Shown here one piece after another: positions 49,617-58,186 of a stretch of 64,000 nt of DNA (positions are counted from its first letter, which is position 1; every line of letters begins with the position of its first letter). The DNA comes from Candidatus Omnitrophota bacterium (GTDB lineage Bacteria > Omnitrophota > Koll11 > 1-14-0-20-64-10): contig JAMWCF010000001.1 of NCBI GenBank assembly GCA_023818695.1, forward strand, positions 558,001 to 622,000, read 5' to 3'. Made by a program: the position numbers and the translations under genes. The notes beneath the pieces are model-generated. The model saw nothing but the letters and a program-made list of their open reading frames with translations, was not told the origin of the DNA and made no database searches.

Positions 49617-52430
49617 GAGTTTACCCGCAGAAAAAGACGGTTTTGCAATATTTTCGACGCACCGATGGCAGAGGGCCGGGTGCTGTGCGGACCGGCCCAC
49701 CGTGGGTAGGCGCATCCAGCAACGCTGGCATTTTTCGCCGGCGGCCCGCCGGACATGGATGGAAATCGGCTCCCCGCCGGGGGCGGACCCCTTCACCAGC
49801 CTCAAACCCGATACGATGCAGGCCGCGGCCGCCTCCTGCTCGTGTGCTTTCAGGAACTCCCACTGCTTCTCGTCCCGGACGGTGATCTCCACCTCCGCCT
49901 CCAGGGAATCGCCGATGATCTCCTGCTGGCGGGCCTTTTCCAGCGACTTCATTATCTCGTCCCGCAACCGCAGAAGCTCCTCCCAGGTCTTCTCCAACTC
50001 CGCATCCCTCGGCGGCAGGGTGTCGGCAGCGGGCCAATTGCTCATCTGGACCGGCGGAGCACCTGCCCGATGCAGGGCCTCCCACGCCTCGGAAGCGGTC
50101 ACCGGCACCAGCGGCGCCGCCAGACGGATCAGCACGTCGGCGATGGTCCGGATCGCCGTCTGCGCCGAAAGCCGCTGGGGATTCTTGGGGTGAAAAGTGT
50201 AGAGCCGGTCCTTGACGACGTCCAGGTAGAAGTTCGACATCTCCACGGCGCAGAATTCGTGGATCGCCTTCACGACCCGGTGAAACGCATACTGGTCATA
50301 GGCCGCGGTGACCTCCTCCGCCAGGGCGTGCAGCCGGGAAAGGGCCCACCGGTCGATTTTCTCCAGGCGGGAAAAATCAGGCGGGCCGGCCGGCTCGAAA
50401 TCGGAAACGTTGGCCAGACAGAACCGAATGGTGTTTCGGATCTTCCGGTAGAGATCAGCCACCTGGCCCAGGATCTCTTTGGAGAGGCGGATATCCTCCT
50501 TATAATCGGAAGAGGCCACCCAAAGCCGCAGAACGTCGGCCCCTGTAGAGGCGATCACCTCCTGCGGCGCGATCACGTTTCCCAGCGATTTCGACATCTT
50601 CCGCCCCTGTCCATCCACCACGAAACCGTGGGTCAGGACCGACCGGTACGGTGCCGCCCCGTCCAGCGCGGCGGCGGTGATCAGCGATACCTGGAACCAT
50701 CCCCGGTGCTGGTCGGACCCTTCCAGATAAAGATCAGCCGGATAAGAGAGCTCCTTCCTGCGCTGGAGAACCCCCCGGTGGCTGACCCCGGAGTCGAACC
50801 AGACATCCAGGATGTCGGTTCCCCGGGTGAAGGAGGTCGAGCCGCAGCGGCATCTGAAGTCCGGCGGCAGCCAGGCGGTCACCGGCTCGGTGAACCACTT
50901 GTCGCTGCCTTCCGGATCCTTCTCGATTGCGTCGGCGAACCGCTGAATCACCGCCGGCTCCAGGATCCCTTCCCCGCACCCGGAGCAGATTACCGCCGGG
51001 ATCGGGATCCCCCACAGCCGCTGGCGCGACAGACACCAGTCCGGCCGCAACCCCACCATGCTGCCGATCCGATCCTTCCCCTCAGGCGGGATCCAATGGA
51101 CCTGGTGCCAGATGATCTCCCGAATCTTCTGCCGCAGGTTCTCATGGTCAATCTTCAGAAACCACTGATCGGTGGCCCGGAAGATGATCGGATTGTGACA
51201 CCGCCAGCAATGGGGGTAATCGTGTTCCAGCGTGGCCACGCCCAGGAGATGGCCGCTGGCCTTCAGTTTCTCAATGACGGCCGGATTGGCCTGCTGGACC
51301 TGCCGCCCGTTGAACTCCGAAACCTCCTTCGGCAGCCCGGCGAACTTTCCCTGTGCGTCGACCGGCGCCAGGACCTCCAAATCGTACTTCCGGCCTGTTG
51401 CGTAGTCCTCGGCGCCGAATCCCGGCGCGGTATGAACGAGCCCGGTGCCGTCCTCAGCGGAAACATAGTCGGCTAAAACAACCTTCCCGTGCCGCAATCC
51501 GAACGGATGCAGGTAGGCGAGCCCCTCCAGAGAGGATCCTCTTATCCCGTCAACAAGCTGTCTCGACTCCCCGACCAAAACCCTGGCGCCCGGAGGCGGA
51601 GTGGAAAGGACGATCCATCCCTCCTTCCTTCCCCGGCCCCACACGGCGTACGAAAAGGATGGGTGCACCGCCACAGCAACGTTGCCCATGAGCGTCCAGG
51701 GGGTTGTCGTCCAGATAACAAGAAAAAGATCCTTCCCTTTCAGAGCGGGGAATTGTCCGGCCAGCCCGGCGCAGGCGGCCTCATCCAGCTTGAACTTCAC
51801 GTAGATCGACGGGGAGCTGTGCCGCTCGTACTCCACCTCCGCCTCCGCCAGCGCGGTCTCGCAGGACCAGCACCAGTTCACCGGCCGCCTGGCCCGGTAG
51901 ACAAACCCTTTCTGCGTCAGCTCCGCCAGCACCCGCAGGGCGGCGGTGACGTAGCCCGGCTCCAGCGTCAGGTAAGGGTTCTCCCAGTCGCCCAGCACCC
52001 CCAACCGTTTGAACTGGTCCCTCTGGATGCCGACGTATTTCTTGGCGTACTGGCGAGCCTTGCGCCGGAAATCGGTCACATCCACCTGGTCCTTCGAGAC
52101 CTTCAGTTCCTTCATGAGGGCGTACTCGATCGGCAGGCCATGGCAGTCCCATCCCGGGATGTAGGGGACCCTCTTGCCCCGCAGGATCTGGTAGCGGACC
52201 ACGAAATCTTTCAGGGTCTTGTTGAGGGCGTGGCCCATGTGGATATCCCCGTTGGCGTAGGGAGGGCCGTCGTGCAGAATATAGACGGGGGCTTTCTCCC
52301 GTGCGCAAAGGATTGTCCGGTAAAGCCCCTCCTTCTCCCATTTGGCCAGCACAACCGGTTCCGTCTGGGGCAGGTTTGCCCGCATCGGGAAGTCTGTCTT
52401 GGGAAGGTTCAGCGTGTTTTTGTAATCCAT
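49614..52430 (-). CDS. ileS: Isoleucyl-tRNA synthetase
   Basis: 938 aa class I synthetase. HIGH is present as PPYANGDIHMGHALNK, KMSKS as GRKMSKSLGNV, with the CP1 editing domain in between (TTTPWTLMGNVAVAVHP) and a C-terminal zinc finger (CQRCW and CHRC) of the bacterial type. It starts 2 bp after the punA stop. The ileS-lspA vicinity is a widespread conserved order. Confidence 0.98.
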   Translation of the reverse strand: MDYKNTLNLPKTDFPMRANLPQTEPVVLAKWEKEGLYRTILCAREKAPVYILHDGPPYANGDIHMGHALNKTLKDFVVRYQILRGKRVPYIPGWDCHGLPIEYALMKELKVSKDQVDVTDFRRKARQYAKKYVGIQRDQFKRLGVLGDWENPYLTLEPGYVTAALRVLAELTQKGFVYRARRPVNWCWSCETALAEAEVEYERHSSPSIYVKFKLDEAACAGLAGQFPALKGKDLFLVIWTTTPWTLMGNVAVAVHPSFSYAVWGRGRKEGWIVLSTPPPGARVLVGESRQLVDGIRGSSLEGLAYLHPFGLRHGKVVLADYVSAEDGTGLVHTAPGFGAEDYATGRKYDLEVLAPVDAQGKFAGLPKEVSEFNGRQVQQANPAVIEKLKASGHLLGVATLEHDYPHCWRCHNPIIFRATDQWFLKIDHENLRQKIREIIWHQVHWIPPEGKDRIGSMVGLRPDWCLSRQRLWGIPIPAVICSGCGEGILEPAVIQRFADAIEKDPEGSDKWFTEPVTAWLPPDFRCRCGSTSFTRGTDILDVWFDSGVSHRGVLQRRKELSYPADLYLEGSDQHRGWFQVSLITAAALDGAAPYRSVLTHGFVVDGQGRKMSKSLGNVIAPQEVIASTGADVLRLWVASSDYKEDIRLSKEILGQVADLYRKIRNTIRFCLANVSDFEPAGPPDFSRLEKIDRWALSRLHALAEEVTAAYDQYAFHRVVKAIHEFCAVEMSNFYLDVVKDRLYTFHPKNPQRLSAQTAIRTIADVLIRLAAPLVPVTASEAWEALHRAGAPPVQMSNWPAADTLPPRDAELEKTWEELLRLRDEIMKSLEKARQQEIIGDSLEAEVEITVRDEKQWEFLKAHEQEAAAACIVSGLRLVKGSAPGGEPISIHVRRAAGEKCQRCWMRLPTVGRSAQHPALCHRCVENIAKPSFSAGKL

Positions 52431-52432
52431 GG

Positions 52433-53275
52433 TCAGCGGGCTGCCGATTTATCGAGGCCGATCTTTTCGATCAGGCCCGATATCAAACGGGTCACCTTCG
52501 GCTCCGCGGCCCTGGCGATCTCCAGGATCTCCTCCAGGACGGCCGGCTTGAGGATCTCCGGGATGCACATGTCGGTGATGCAGCTGACTCCCAGAACCCG
52601 CATCCCGCCGTGAACCGCCGCCAGCACCTCCGGCACCGTGGACATCCCGACCGCGTCGGCCCCAATCCCCCTTAAGAACCGGTACTCCGCCTTTGTCTCC
52701 AGATTCGGGCCGACCACCGCCACGTACACACCCCGGCGAAGCGGGATGTCGCATTCCCTGGCGACCAGCTCCGCCAGCCGCATCAGCTCCTCATCGTAAG
52801 GGGCCGACATATCCGGAAACCTCAAACCCACGGCGTCGTCGTTCGGACCGATCAGGGGATTGACACCCATCAGGTTGATGTGGTCGCTGATCAGCATCAG
52901 ATCCCCCGCCTCGTAATCCGGGTTCATCCCTCCCGCCGCGTTGGAGATTAGAAGGGTCCTGGCCCCCAGTGCCCGCATCGCCCGCACCGGATACGCCACC
53001 TGGGCGGCGGTATACCCCTCATAAACGTGGAACCGCCCCTCCATGACGACCACTTCTTTCTCCGCCACCCGGCCGAAAACCAGCTGTCCCTTGTGGCTCT
53101 CCACGGTCGCCCTGGGAAAATGCGGGATCTGCGAATAAGGGATCTCCCGTGCGCCCCGGATCTTCCGCCCGAACCCTCCCAGACCGGTCCCTAAAATCAC
53201 GCCGATCTCCGGCTCGGACTGAACCGTCGCCCGCAGCGCCCCGACCGTTTCCTTCAGCTGCTCGGAGAGGGTCAT
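52433..53275 (-). CDS. punA: Purine nucleoside phosphorylase, trimeric class
   Basis: Phosphorolysis of purine (deoxy)nucleosides in salvage. The 280 aa contain GVILGTGLGGFGRKI, HFPRATVESHKGQLVFG, VVVMEGRFHVYEGYTAAQV, LISNAAGGMNPDYEAGDLML and NLETKAEYRFLRGIGADAVG, the low-molecular-mass PNP pattern. Asn versus Glu determinants for 6-oxopurines could not be fully judged. ATG overlaps the yggT stop. Confidence 0.94.
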   Translation of the reverse strand: MTLSEQLKETVGALRATVQSEPEIGVILGTGLGGFGRKIRGAREIPYSQIPHFPRATVESHKGQLVFGRVAEKEVVVMEGRFHVYEGYTAAQVAYPVRAMRALGARTLLISNAAGGMNPDYEAGDLMLISDHINLMGVNPLIGPNDDAVGLRFPDMSAPYDEELMRLAELVARECDIPLRRGVYVAVVGPNLETKAEYRFLRGIGADAVGMSTVPEVLAAVHGGMRVLGVSCITDMCIPEILKPAVLEEILEIARAAEPKVTRLISGLIEKIGLDKSAAR

Positions 53276-53568
53276 CGCATCCGCATCCCCATGTCCAGGA
53301 GCGTCCGAACCAGAAAATGCTGCACCCCCTGCAGAAGGAGCAAAACAACGATCGGCGAGATGTCGATCATCCCGATGGGAGGAATGATCCGGCGGGCCGG
53401 TTCCAGCACCGGATCGGTCGCCTTGTGAAGAAACTGGACGACCGAATTGAATGGGTCCGGATTGACCCAGCTTGCCAAAACACGAAAGATGATGATCCAG
53501 GTGTAGATCGTCAGCGCCCCATTGAGGATCTGCGCCAAAGCGGTGAAAAGATTGCCGATCACGAACAT
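53272..53568 (-). CDS. yggT: YggT-family integral membrane protein
   Basis: 98 aa with two hydrophobic helices (ILNGALTIYTWIIIFRVLASW; PIVVLLLLQGVQHFLV) and the YGGT motif NPDPFNSVVQFLHKATDPVLEPARRIIPP. Start ATG 53568 has GAGG 8 bp upstream; the longer frame reaches into proC. Function is poorly defined (linked to osmotic/potassium stress and cell division). The yggS-proC-yggT string is conserved in many bacteria. Confidence 0.9.
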   Translation of the reverse strand: MFVIGNLFTALAQILNGALTIYTWIIIFRVLASWVNPDPFNSVVQFLHKATDPVLEPARRIIPPIGMIDISPIVVLLLLQGVQHFLVRTLLDMGMRMR

Positions 53569-53572
53569 CGCT

Positions 53573-54385
53573 TTATCCTCCCATCTCTTTCGCCCGGGCC
53601 GCGGCCGACCGAATCCCTCTTTCCAGAACCGCGCCGAGTTGCCCTCGTTCAAAAACCTTGAACGCCGCCTCCGTGGTCCCTCCCTTGGAGGTAACCCGCG
53701 CCCGCAAAGCACGCGGGTCCTCACCGGAAGAGGCGGCCAGCAGGGCCGCGCCGGCAGCCGTCTGCAAAACCAGCTCCTGGGCGACGGCCCGCGGCAGCCC
53801 CAGCGCGCGCCCAGTCTCGATCATCTTCTCCATCAGGTAAAAGAAATAAGCCGGCCCGGAACCGCTGACCGCTGTCACGGCGTTGATCATCCGCTCCGGC
53901 ACGCGGACCACCCGTCCGACGCAGCCCAGAATCCGCTCGGCGGTCCGCAGAGCCCCTTGCCCCGCCGCTGTGCCGCCGGCGACGGCCGACATCCCGACCC
54001 CCACCAAAGCGGGGGTATTGGGCATCACACGAACGACCGGAATCCCCTTGCCGAGCCGTTTTTCAATCCAGCGGGTCGAAACACCAGCCGCAATGGAGAT
54101 CACCAGCGGCCGGTGCGCCAGGGAACCTTTGATCTCCTCCAGGACCTCCTCCATCTGCTGGGGCTTGACCGCCAGGATAATGATTCCGGCGCGGGCCGCC
54201 TCCGGATTGGAGCAGCCGACGCGAACTTTGAAAACCCGGCTGACCTTTTTCAGCTTTCCTCTGTCCGAATCCCAGACAACCAGACTCGACGGGTGCATGA
54301 AACCGACCTTCAGCATCCCATGGATCAGGGCCTGCCCCATGTTCCCGCACCCGATCACTCCGATTTGCACCCTTCTATCCTTCAC
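53573..54385 (-). CDS. proC: Pyrroline-5-carboxylate reductase
   Basis: Final step of proline synthesis, complementing proB and proA at 12.7-15.1 kb. The 270 aa have the Rossmann motif IGVIGCGNMGQALIHG, VRVMPNTPALVGVGMSA and the C-terminal signature VSGSGPAYFFYLMEKMIE and ASSGEDPRALRARVTSKGGTT. GTG start at 54385 overlaps yggS by 11 bp; a second GTG five codons later is possible. Confidence 0.96.
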   Translation of the reverse strand: MKDRRVQIGVIGCGNMGQALIHGMLKVGFMHPSSLVVWDSDRGKLKKVSRVFKVRVGCSNPEAARAGIIILAVKPQQMEEVLEEIKGSLAHRPLVISIAAGVSTRWIEKRLGKGIPVVRVMPNTPALVGVGMSAVAGGTAAGQGALRTAERILGCVGRVVRVPERMINAVTAVSGSGPAYFFYLMEKMIETGRALGLPRAVAQELVLQTAAGAALLAASSGEDPRALRARVTSKGGTTEAAFKVFERGQLGAVLERGIRSAAARAKEMGG

Positions 54386-55055
54386 CTTTCACCTGCGCCC
54401 TTTCACCGAAGATCGCCGTCCCCACCCGCACCATCGTCGCCCCTTCCTGCACCGCCACCTCAAAATCGTTGCTCATGCCCATTGACAGTTCAGCCAACCC
54501 CAGGGAGGCCGCTAATTCCCGAACAGACCGGAAAACCGGACGGGCCTCCTCGGGGTCCTGCGCGAAGGGCGCCATGACCATCAGCCCTTCCAGCCGGAGC
54601 CGGTCCATCCGTTTGACTCGCTCGACCAAATCGGCCGTCTGCTCCGGTGAAACCCCGTAGCGGCCCTCCGCCCGCGCGGCGTTGACCTGCACCAGCACCC
54701 GAACCGGCCCCCTTCCCATCGTTTGCGCCGATTTCTGGATCGATTCGGCCAGCTCGAGCCGGTCCAGGGAGTGGATCACATCGAAGATCTCAAGCGCGGT
54801 TTTGACCTTGTTCCGCTGAAGATGACCGATCAGGTGCCAGGTCGGCTTCCGGCCCAAAACCGGCTGCTTTTCGGCGGCTTCCTGCACCCTGTTCTCGCCC
54901 AAATCGGCGACACCGCAGAAGAGCGCCTCCTGGATCTTGTCCGTTGGAATCCCCTTCGTCACGCAGACCAGTCGAACTCCGACAGGATCCCGGCCGACCG
55001 CCAGAGCGGCCCGCCGGATCCGGGAACGGACCTCTTCGAGGTTTTTTCCGACCAT
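54375..55055 (-). CDS. yggS: PLP-binding homeostasis protein YggS/PROSC
   Basis: Cytoplasmic PLP carrier that buffers vitamin B6 and influences amino-acid pools. 226 aa from ATG 55055 (MVGKNLEEVRSRIRRAAL). The PLP lysine is in LVCVTKGIP; other signatures are ADLGENRVQEAAEK, WHLIGHLQRNKVK, GLMVMAPF and SMGMSNDFEVAVQEGATMVR (read in parts). It heads the yggS-to-aroA transcription unit. Confidence 0.95.
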   Translation of the reverse strand: MVGKNLEEVRSRIRRAALAVGRDPVGVRLVCVTKGIPTDKIQEALFCGVADLGENRVQEAAEKQPVLGRKPTWHLIGHLQRNKVKTALEIFDVIHSLDRLELAESIQKSAQTMGRGPVRVLVQVNAARAEGRYGVSPEQTADLVERVKRMDRLRLEGLMVMAPFAQDPEEARPVFRSVRELAASLGLAELSMGMSNDFEVAVQEGATMVRVGTAIFGERAQVKGEG

Positions 55056-55064
55056 GAACTGCCC

Positions 55065-55073
55065 ATTATAACA
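55065..55073 (-). promoter_or_regulatory. Extended -10 promoter of yggS
   Basis: Minus-strand TGTTATAAT (TATAAT at 55065-55070), ending 9 bp before the yggS ATG, with no Shine-Dalgarno sequence in the interval GGGCAGTTC. No recognisable -35. Confidence 0.5.
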
Positions 55074-55090
55074 GAACTTCTCCGGGGCGG

Positions 55091-55119
55091 TTGCACACTT
55101 CACCCGGCCGTGGTACGGT
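55091..55119 (+). promoter_or_regulatory. Possible promoter of the BtuF-like gene
   Basis: TTGCAC (55091-55096), 17-bp spacer, TACGGT (55114-55119) preceded by TGG, ending 6 bp before the ATG at 55126. Weak hexamers; divergent from the yggS promoter. Confidence 0.3.
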
Positions 55120-55125
55120 GGCTAC

Positions 55126-56043
55126 ATGCGGATCTGCTCCCTTCTTCCCTCGGGAACCGAAATCCTCTACGGGCTCGGGCTCGGACGCTCCCTGGTAGGC
55201 CGAAGCGACGACTGCGACTACCCCGCCCAGGTCAAAAGGAAACCCCAGGTGGTGACCAGCCGGGTGGCGCGCCTGGCCCCCCAGGACAGCCAAAAAATCC
55301 ATGAGGCGGTCCTTCAATTGCGCCGCCAGAGAAAACACCAGTTCACGCTGGACATCCCGGCGCTCAAGAAGCTCAAACCGGACTTGGTCGTCACCCAGAA
55401 CATCTGCGCCGTCTGCGCCGCCTCCCACCCGGAGGTGGAGGCGGCCATGCGGGAGCTGGCGCCGATCCCTCACATGGTTTCCCTCTCGGCCACAAAACTT
55501 CGGGGCGTCCTGGAAGAGATCCGCCTGCTGGGAGCGGCCACCGGCCGGCAGACGCAGGCCCAAAAACTGATCCGGCAGTTGGAACATCGGATCAGCAGGA
55601 TTCAAACGAAGGTCCAAAAGACGAAAACCCGCCCGAGGGTCTGGTGCTGTGAGTGGCTTGAACCTTTGATGGCGGCCGGACACTGGCTGCCGGAACTGGT
55701 GGCTCTGGCTGGGGGCCAGGACCGGCTCGGGTTTCCCGGGGATGAGTCCCGCTGGCTGGATTGGCAAGAGGTCCGCCGCTACGATCCGCAGGTGATCATC
55801 GTCATGCCCTGCAGCTATTCGATCCCCCAAACCGTGCGGGAACGGTGGCGGCTGACCCGCCGACCCGGCTGGAAGGAATTAAGCGCCGTCCGGAACAGCC
55901 GGGTTTTCGCCGTCGAGACAAGTTTTTTTCACCGGGCCGGTCCCCGGTTGGTGGACGGCCTCGAACTGCTGGCCGCCCTCATCCACCCCGATCTTTTCTC
56001 CGCAGCCCCGCTCCTCAAAAAGCGGTTCCGCCCGCTCCTATAG
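55126..56043 (+). CDS. Cytoplasmic BtuF-like cobalamin/iron-complex-binding-type protein
   Basis: 305 aa of the periplasmic-binding-protein family III (BtuF/FepB fold), but without signal peptide: the domain starts at once with MRICSLLPSGTEILYGLGLG. Other marks are SDDCDYPAQVKRKPQVV, LKPDLVVTQNICAVCAASHP, RVWCCEWLEPLMAAGHWLPE and DPQVIIVMPCSY. Proteins of this signal-less subgroup are usually annotated as cobalamin-binding; the ligand is unproven. No transporter genes adjoin. It is the only complete plus-strand gene; its stop overlaps the converging neighbour within CTATAG. Confidence 0.82.
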   Translation: MRICSLLPSGTEILYGLGLGRSLVGRSDDCDYPAQVKRKPQVVTSRVARLAPQDSQKIHEAVLQLRRQRKHQFTLDIPALKKLKPDLVVTQNICAVCAASHPEVEAAMRELAPIPHMVSLSATKLRGVLEEIRLLGAATGRQTQAQKLIRQLEHRISRIQTKVQKTKTRPRVWCCEWLEPLMAAGHWLPELVALAGGQDRLGFPGDESRWLDWQEVRRYDPQVIIVMPCSYSIPQTVRERWRLTRRPGWKELSAVRNSRVFAVETSFFHRAGPRLVDGLELLAALIHPDLFSAAPLLKKRFRPLL

Positions 56044-56409
56044 ATCCTGCAGCTGCCCTTCCAACCGGCTGACCTTCAAATCGATCCGCAGCCCGCGCGC
56101 CGACCGCAGATGAATCAGAAAAACCCCTCCGCTTTTTTCGAGATCCAGCAGAGCACCGCCGAACGGCCTGGCGTCAAACTCCTCCCAGATCGACATCCCC
56201 TCCACATGACGAATGATCAGCTGACAGCGGCCCCACGATTTCTCCTCTTTCCTGAAAAGCCCAGCCGCCTTCCTCTTCTCCTGCAGGGGACGGGCGGTTT
56301 CGACCGAAAAAACGCCCTCTTCCGCGACGCGGCATCCCGCCTTCTCGAAATCGGCCTCCGCCAGCATCTCCATGATTTTTCGAAGCTCCTCTTCGGTCGT
56401 GAATTTCAT
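56038..56409 (-). CDS. Hypothetical protein, last gene of the arginine-type operon
   Basis: 123 aa, no family recognised. It begins MKFTTEEELRKIMEMLAEAD, soluble and charged, with several beta-like stretches (RCQLIIRHVEGMSIWEEF; GVFLIHLRSARGLRIDLKVS). The ATG overlaps the M28 peptidase stop (ATGA), and its own stop overlaps the opposing BtuF-like stop by 6 bp. Confidence 0.7.
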   Translation of the reverse strand: MKFTTEEELRKIMEMLAEADFEKAGCRVAEEGVFSVETARPLQEKRKAAGLFRKEEKSWGRCQLIIRHVEGMSIWEEFDARPFGGALLDLEKSGGVFLIHLRSARGLRIDLKVSRLEGQLQDL

Positions 56410-57251
56410 TTCACCGTCTCCAGAATTCCCTCCAGCACCCCTTGCGCCACCTTTCTCAAGAACGGCAGATCCAGCGTTTCCAGGGTATCCTGCGGCGTGT
56501 GGTAATAGGGGTTCCTGAAATAAGCGGTGTCGGTGATCAAGAGGGCCGGATAACCGGCGTCCCAGAAAGGGGCGTGGTCGCTGGCACGCAACCCCTCCAC
56601 CAATCCCCCCCTCCCCGGCAGCGTGATGGTCTCGATCCGCAGACCGTTCACCCTGCGCATCCCCCGGACAAAAGATTTCAAGAAGCGGCGGGAACGCCAA
56701 TTCGCTCCCACTCCGATGAAATCCCCCTTCGCAGGATAAAAATAAGAAAGCCCCTTCGGATACGACTGCTTCGCGCCGGTGAAACCAAGCATCTCCAGAC
56801 TGATCATCCCTCGAAGCGCCGCCCCCTCCCGTTTCAGGCGCCCGGCGTAATGCGAGGATCCGACCATCCCCCACTCTTCCAGGTTGAACGCTGCGAACCG
56901 CACGCGCCTGCCGGCCGGATGCCCGCTCATAAGACGGGCCAGCTCTAGCATAACGGCCAGCCCGCTGGCATTGTCGTCCGCGCCAACCGTACCGTCCACC
57001 GCGTCGAAATGGGCGCCCACCAGCAGGGGAACGCCGGCCTCTTCCCTTTTTTTGGCAATCAGGTTCCAGAACCGGTCCCCTTCAAACAGGAAGGGATCCT
57101 CCTCCACCTCGTAACCGAAACCGGACAGGCTCTGCTTCACGAAATCCGAAACTTTCCGGATCCCCTCGGGATCAGCCAGTGGAGACCGGCGACAACAGAC
57201 CGCCCTTAAAAACCGATCCAGCGACTCCGGTTCGACCCGCGGAATCTCCAT
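56406..57251 (-). CDS. M28-family zinc aminopeptidase-like protein
   Basis: 281 aa with all five di-zinc ligand positions visible: His in VGAHFDAVDG, bridging Asp in GADDNASG, the Glu-Glu in NLEEWGMVGS, Asp in RASDHAPFWDAG and the terminal His in NPYYHTPQDTLE. No signal peptide, so probably cytoplasmic. May release amino acids or act on acyl-amino acids in this operon. ATG shares one base with the preceding stop (TGATG). Confidence 0.88.
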   Translation of the reverse strand: MEIPRVEPESLDRFLRAVCCRRSPLADPEGIRKVSDFVKQSLSGFGYEVEEDPFLFEGDRFWNLIAKKREEAGVPLLVGAHFDAVDGTVGADDNASGLAVMLELARLMSGHPAGRRVRFAAFNLEEWGMVGSSHYAGRLKREGAALRGMISLEMLGFTGAKQSYPKGLSYFYPAKGDFIGVGANWRSRRFLKSFVRGMRRVNGLRIETITLPGRGGLVEGLRASDHAPFWDAGYPALLITDTAYFRNPYYHTPQDTLETLDLPFLRKVAQGVLEGILETVK

Positions 57252-58186
57252 CAGCCCTTGCGGAAGAAGGTCATCTGCCTGGCGAAAGGCCGGGCCCTTT
57301 CCTCCAGTTCAGCCAGCTGGAGCCGGTTCATCGGCTGGAAAGCGGCCGCCGCCCGAACGTTGGCCTCCACCTCGGCCGGGGAGGAACAGCCGACGATCGC
57401 GGTGCTGACCCCTTCCAGGGAAAGGACGTAACCCAGCGCCTCCTCGGGTGAGAACCGCAGAGGATCCTCCAGGAGCCGGCCCCTGGCCATCACCTTCATG
57501 CCGATCACCCCCATCCCTCTTTCGCGGGCCACGGGGAGGAACACCTTCAGAAAAGAGGACCCCTGCCGGTCGCCGGGGTTCAGCGCCACCAGTGCCGTAT
57601 CAAACGGGTAGCGTCTGGCCGCCTCCGCGAGGATGGTCGGGTCGTAATGGCCGGTGATGCCGACGAAACGGATCAGCCCTTCCCGCCTGGCCTGCTCGAC
57701 CGCCTGGATCACCCCGTCCCTGGCGAAGATCGCCTCCAGATCCGACGCGTCGCGCAGGTCATGCAACTGCCAGAGATCCAGATGGTCGGTCCGCAACCGT
57801 CTTAAAGAGTTGTCCAGAAGTTTCAGGGCCCCGTCCCTGCTGCGGTAGTGTGTCTTGGAAGCCAGGAAGATCTTCTCCCGGCTGCCCTGAAGCCCTTCCC
57901 CCAGATAATCCTGGCTCTCCTCATAAGCGGGGGCGGTGTCGAAATAGTTGACCCCCAGCTCCAGCGCCTTGCGGATGACCGGCACCGCCTGCTTCATCCG
58001 TCCGGTCGACCGCATGACCCCCTCCCCGCCGAGGCCGAACAGCGTCACGGAAACGCCGGTCCGGCCCAGCGGCCGCGTGGGAAGCACTGTTGTTTCTCCG
58101 GCGGCCTGCGAGGTGCCGGTCATCTTTAAAAGCCCGAGGGAAACAGCCGCCCTGCCGATCCGGTTTAAAAACTGCCTCCGAGTCAT
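57251..58186 (-). CDS. Aldo/keto reductase with twin-arginine signal
   Basis: 311 aa. The N-terminus MTRRQFLNRIGRAAVSLGLL is a Tat signal, so the enzyme is probably exported folded with its cofactor. The aldo/keto reductase tetrad is intact: D83 and Y88 in YFDTAPAYEE, K111 in SKTH, H142 in LWQLHDL. The start at 58186 overlaps the pentein stop (ATGA). An exported reductase within an otherwise cytoplasmic catabolic operon is odd; substrate unknown. Confidence 0.86.
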   Translation of the reverse strand: MTRRQFLNRIGRAAVSLGLLKMTGTSQAAGETTVLPTRPLGRTGVSVTLFGLGGEGVMRSTGRMKQAVPVIRKALELGVNYFDTAPAYEESQDYLGEGLQGSREKIFLASKTHYRSRDGALKLLDNSLRRLRTDHLDLWQLHDLRDASDLEAIFARDGVIQAVEQARREGLIRFVGITGHYDPTILAEAARRYPFDTALVALNPGDRQGSSFLKVFLPVARERGMGVIGMKVMARGRLLEDPLRFSPEEALGYVLSLEGVSTAIVGCSSPAEVEANVRAAAAFQPMNRLQLAELEERARPFARQMTFFRKG

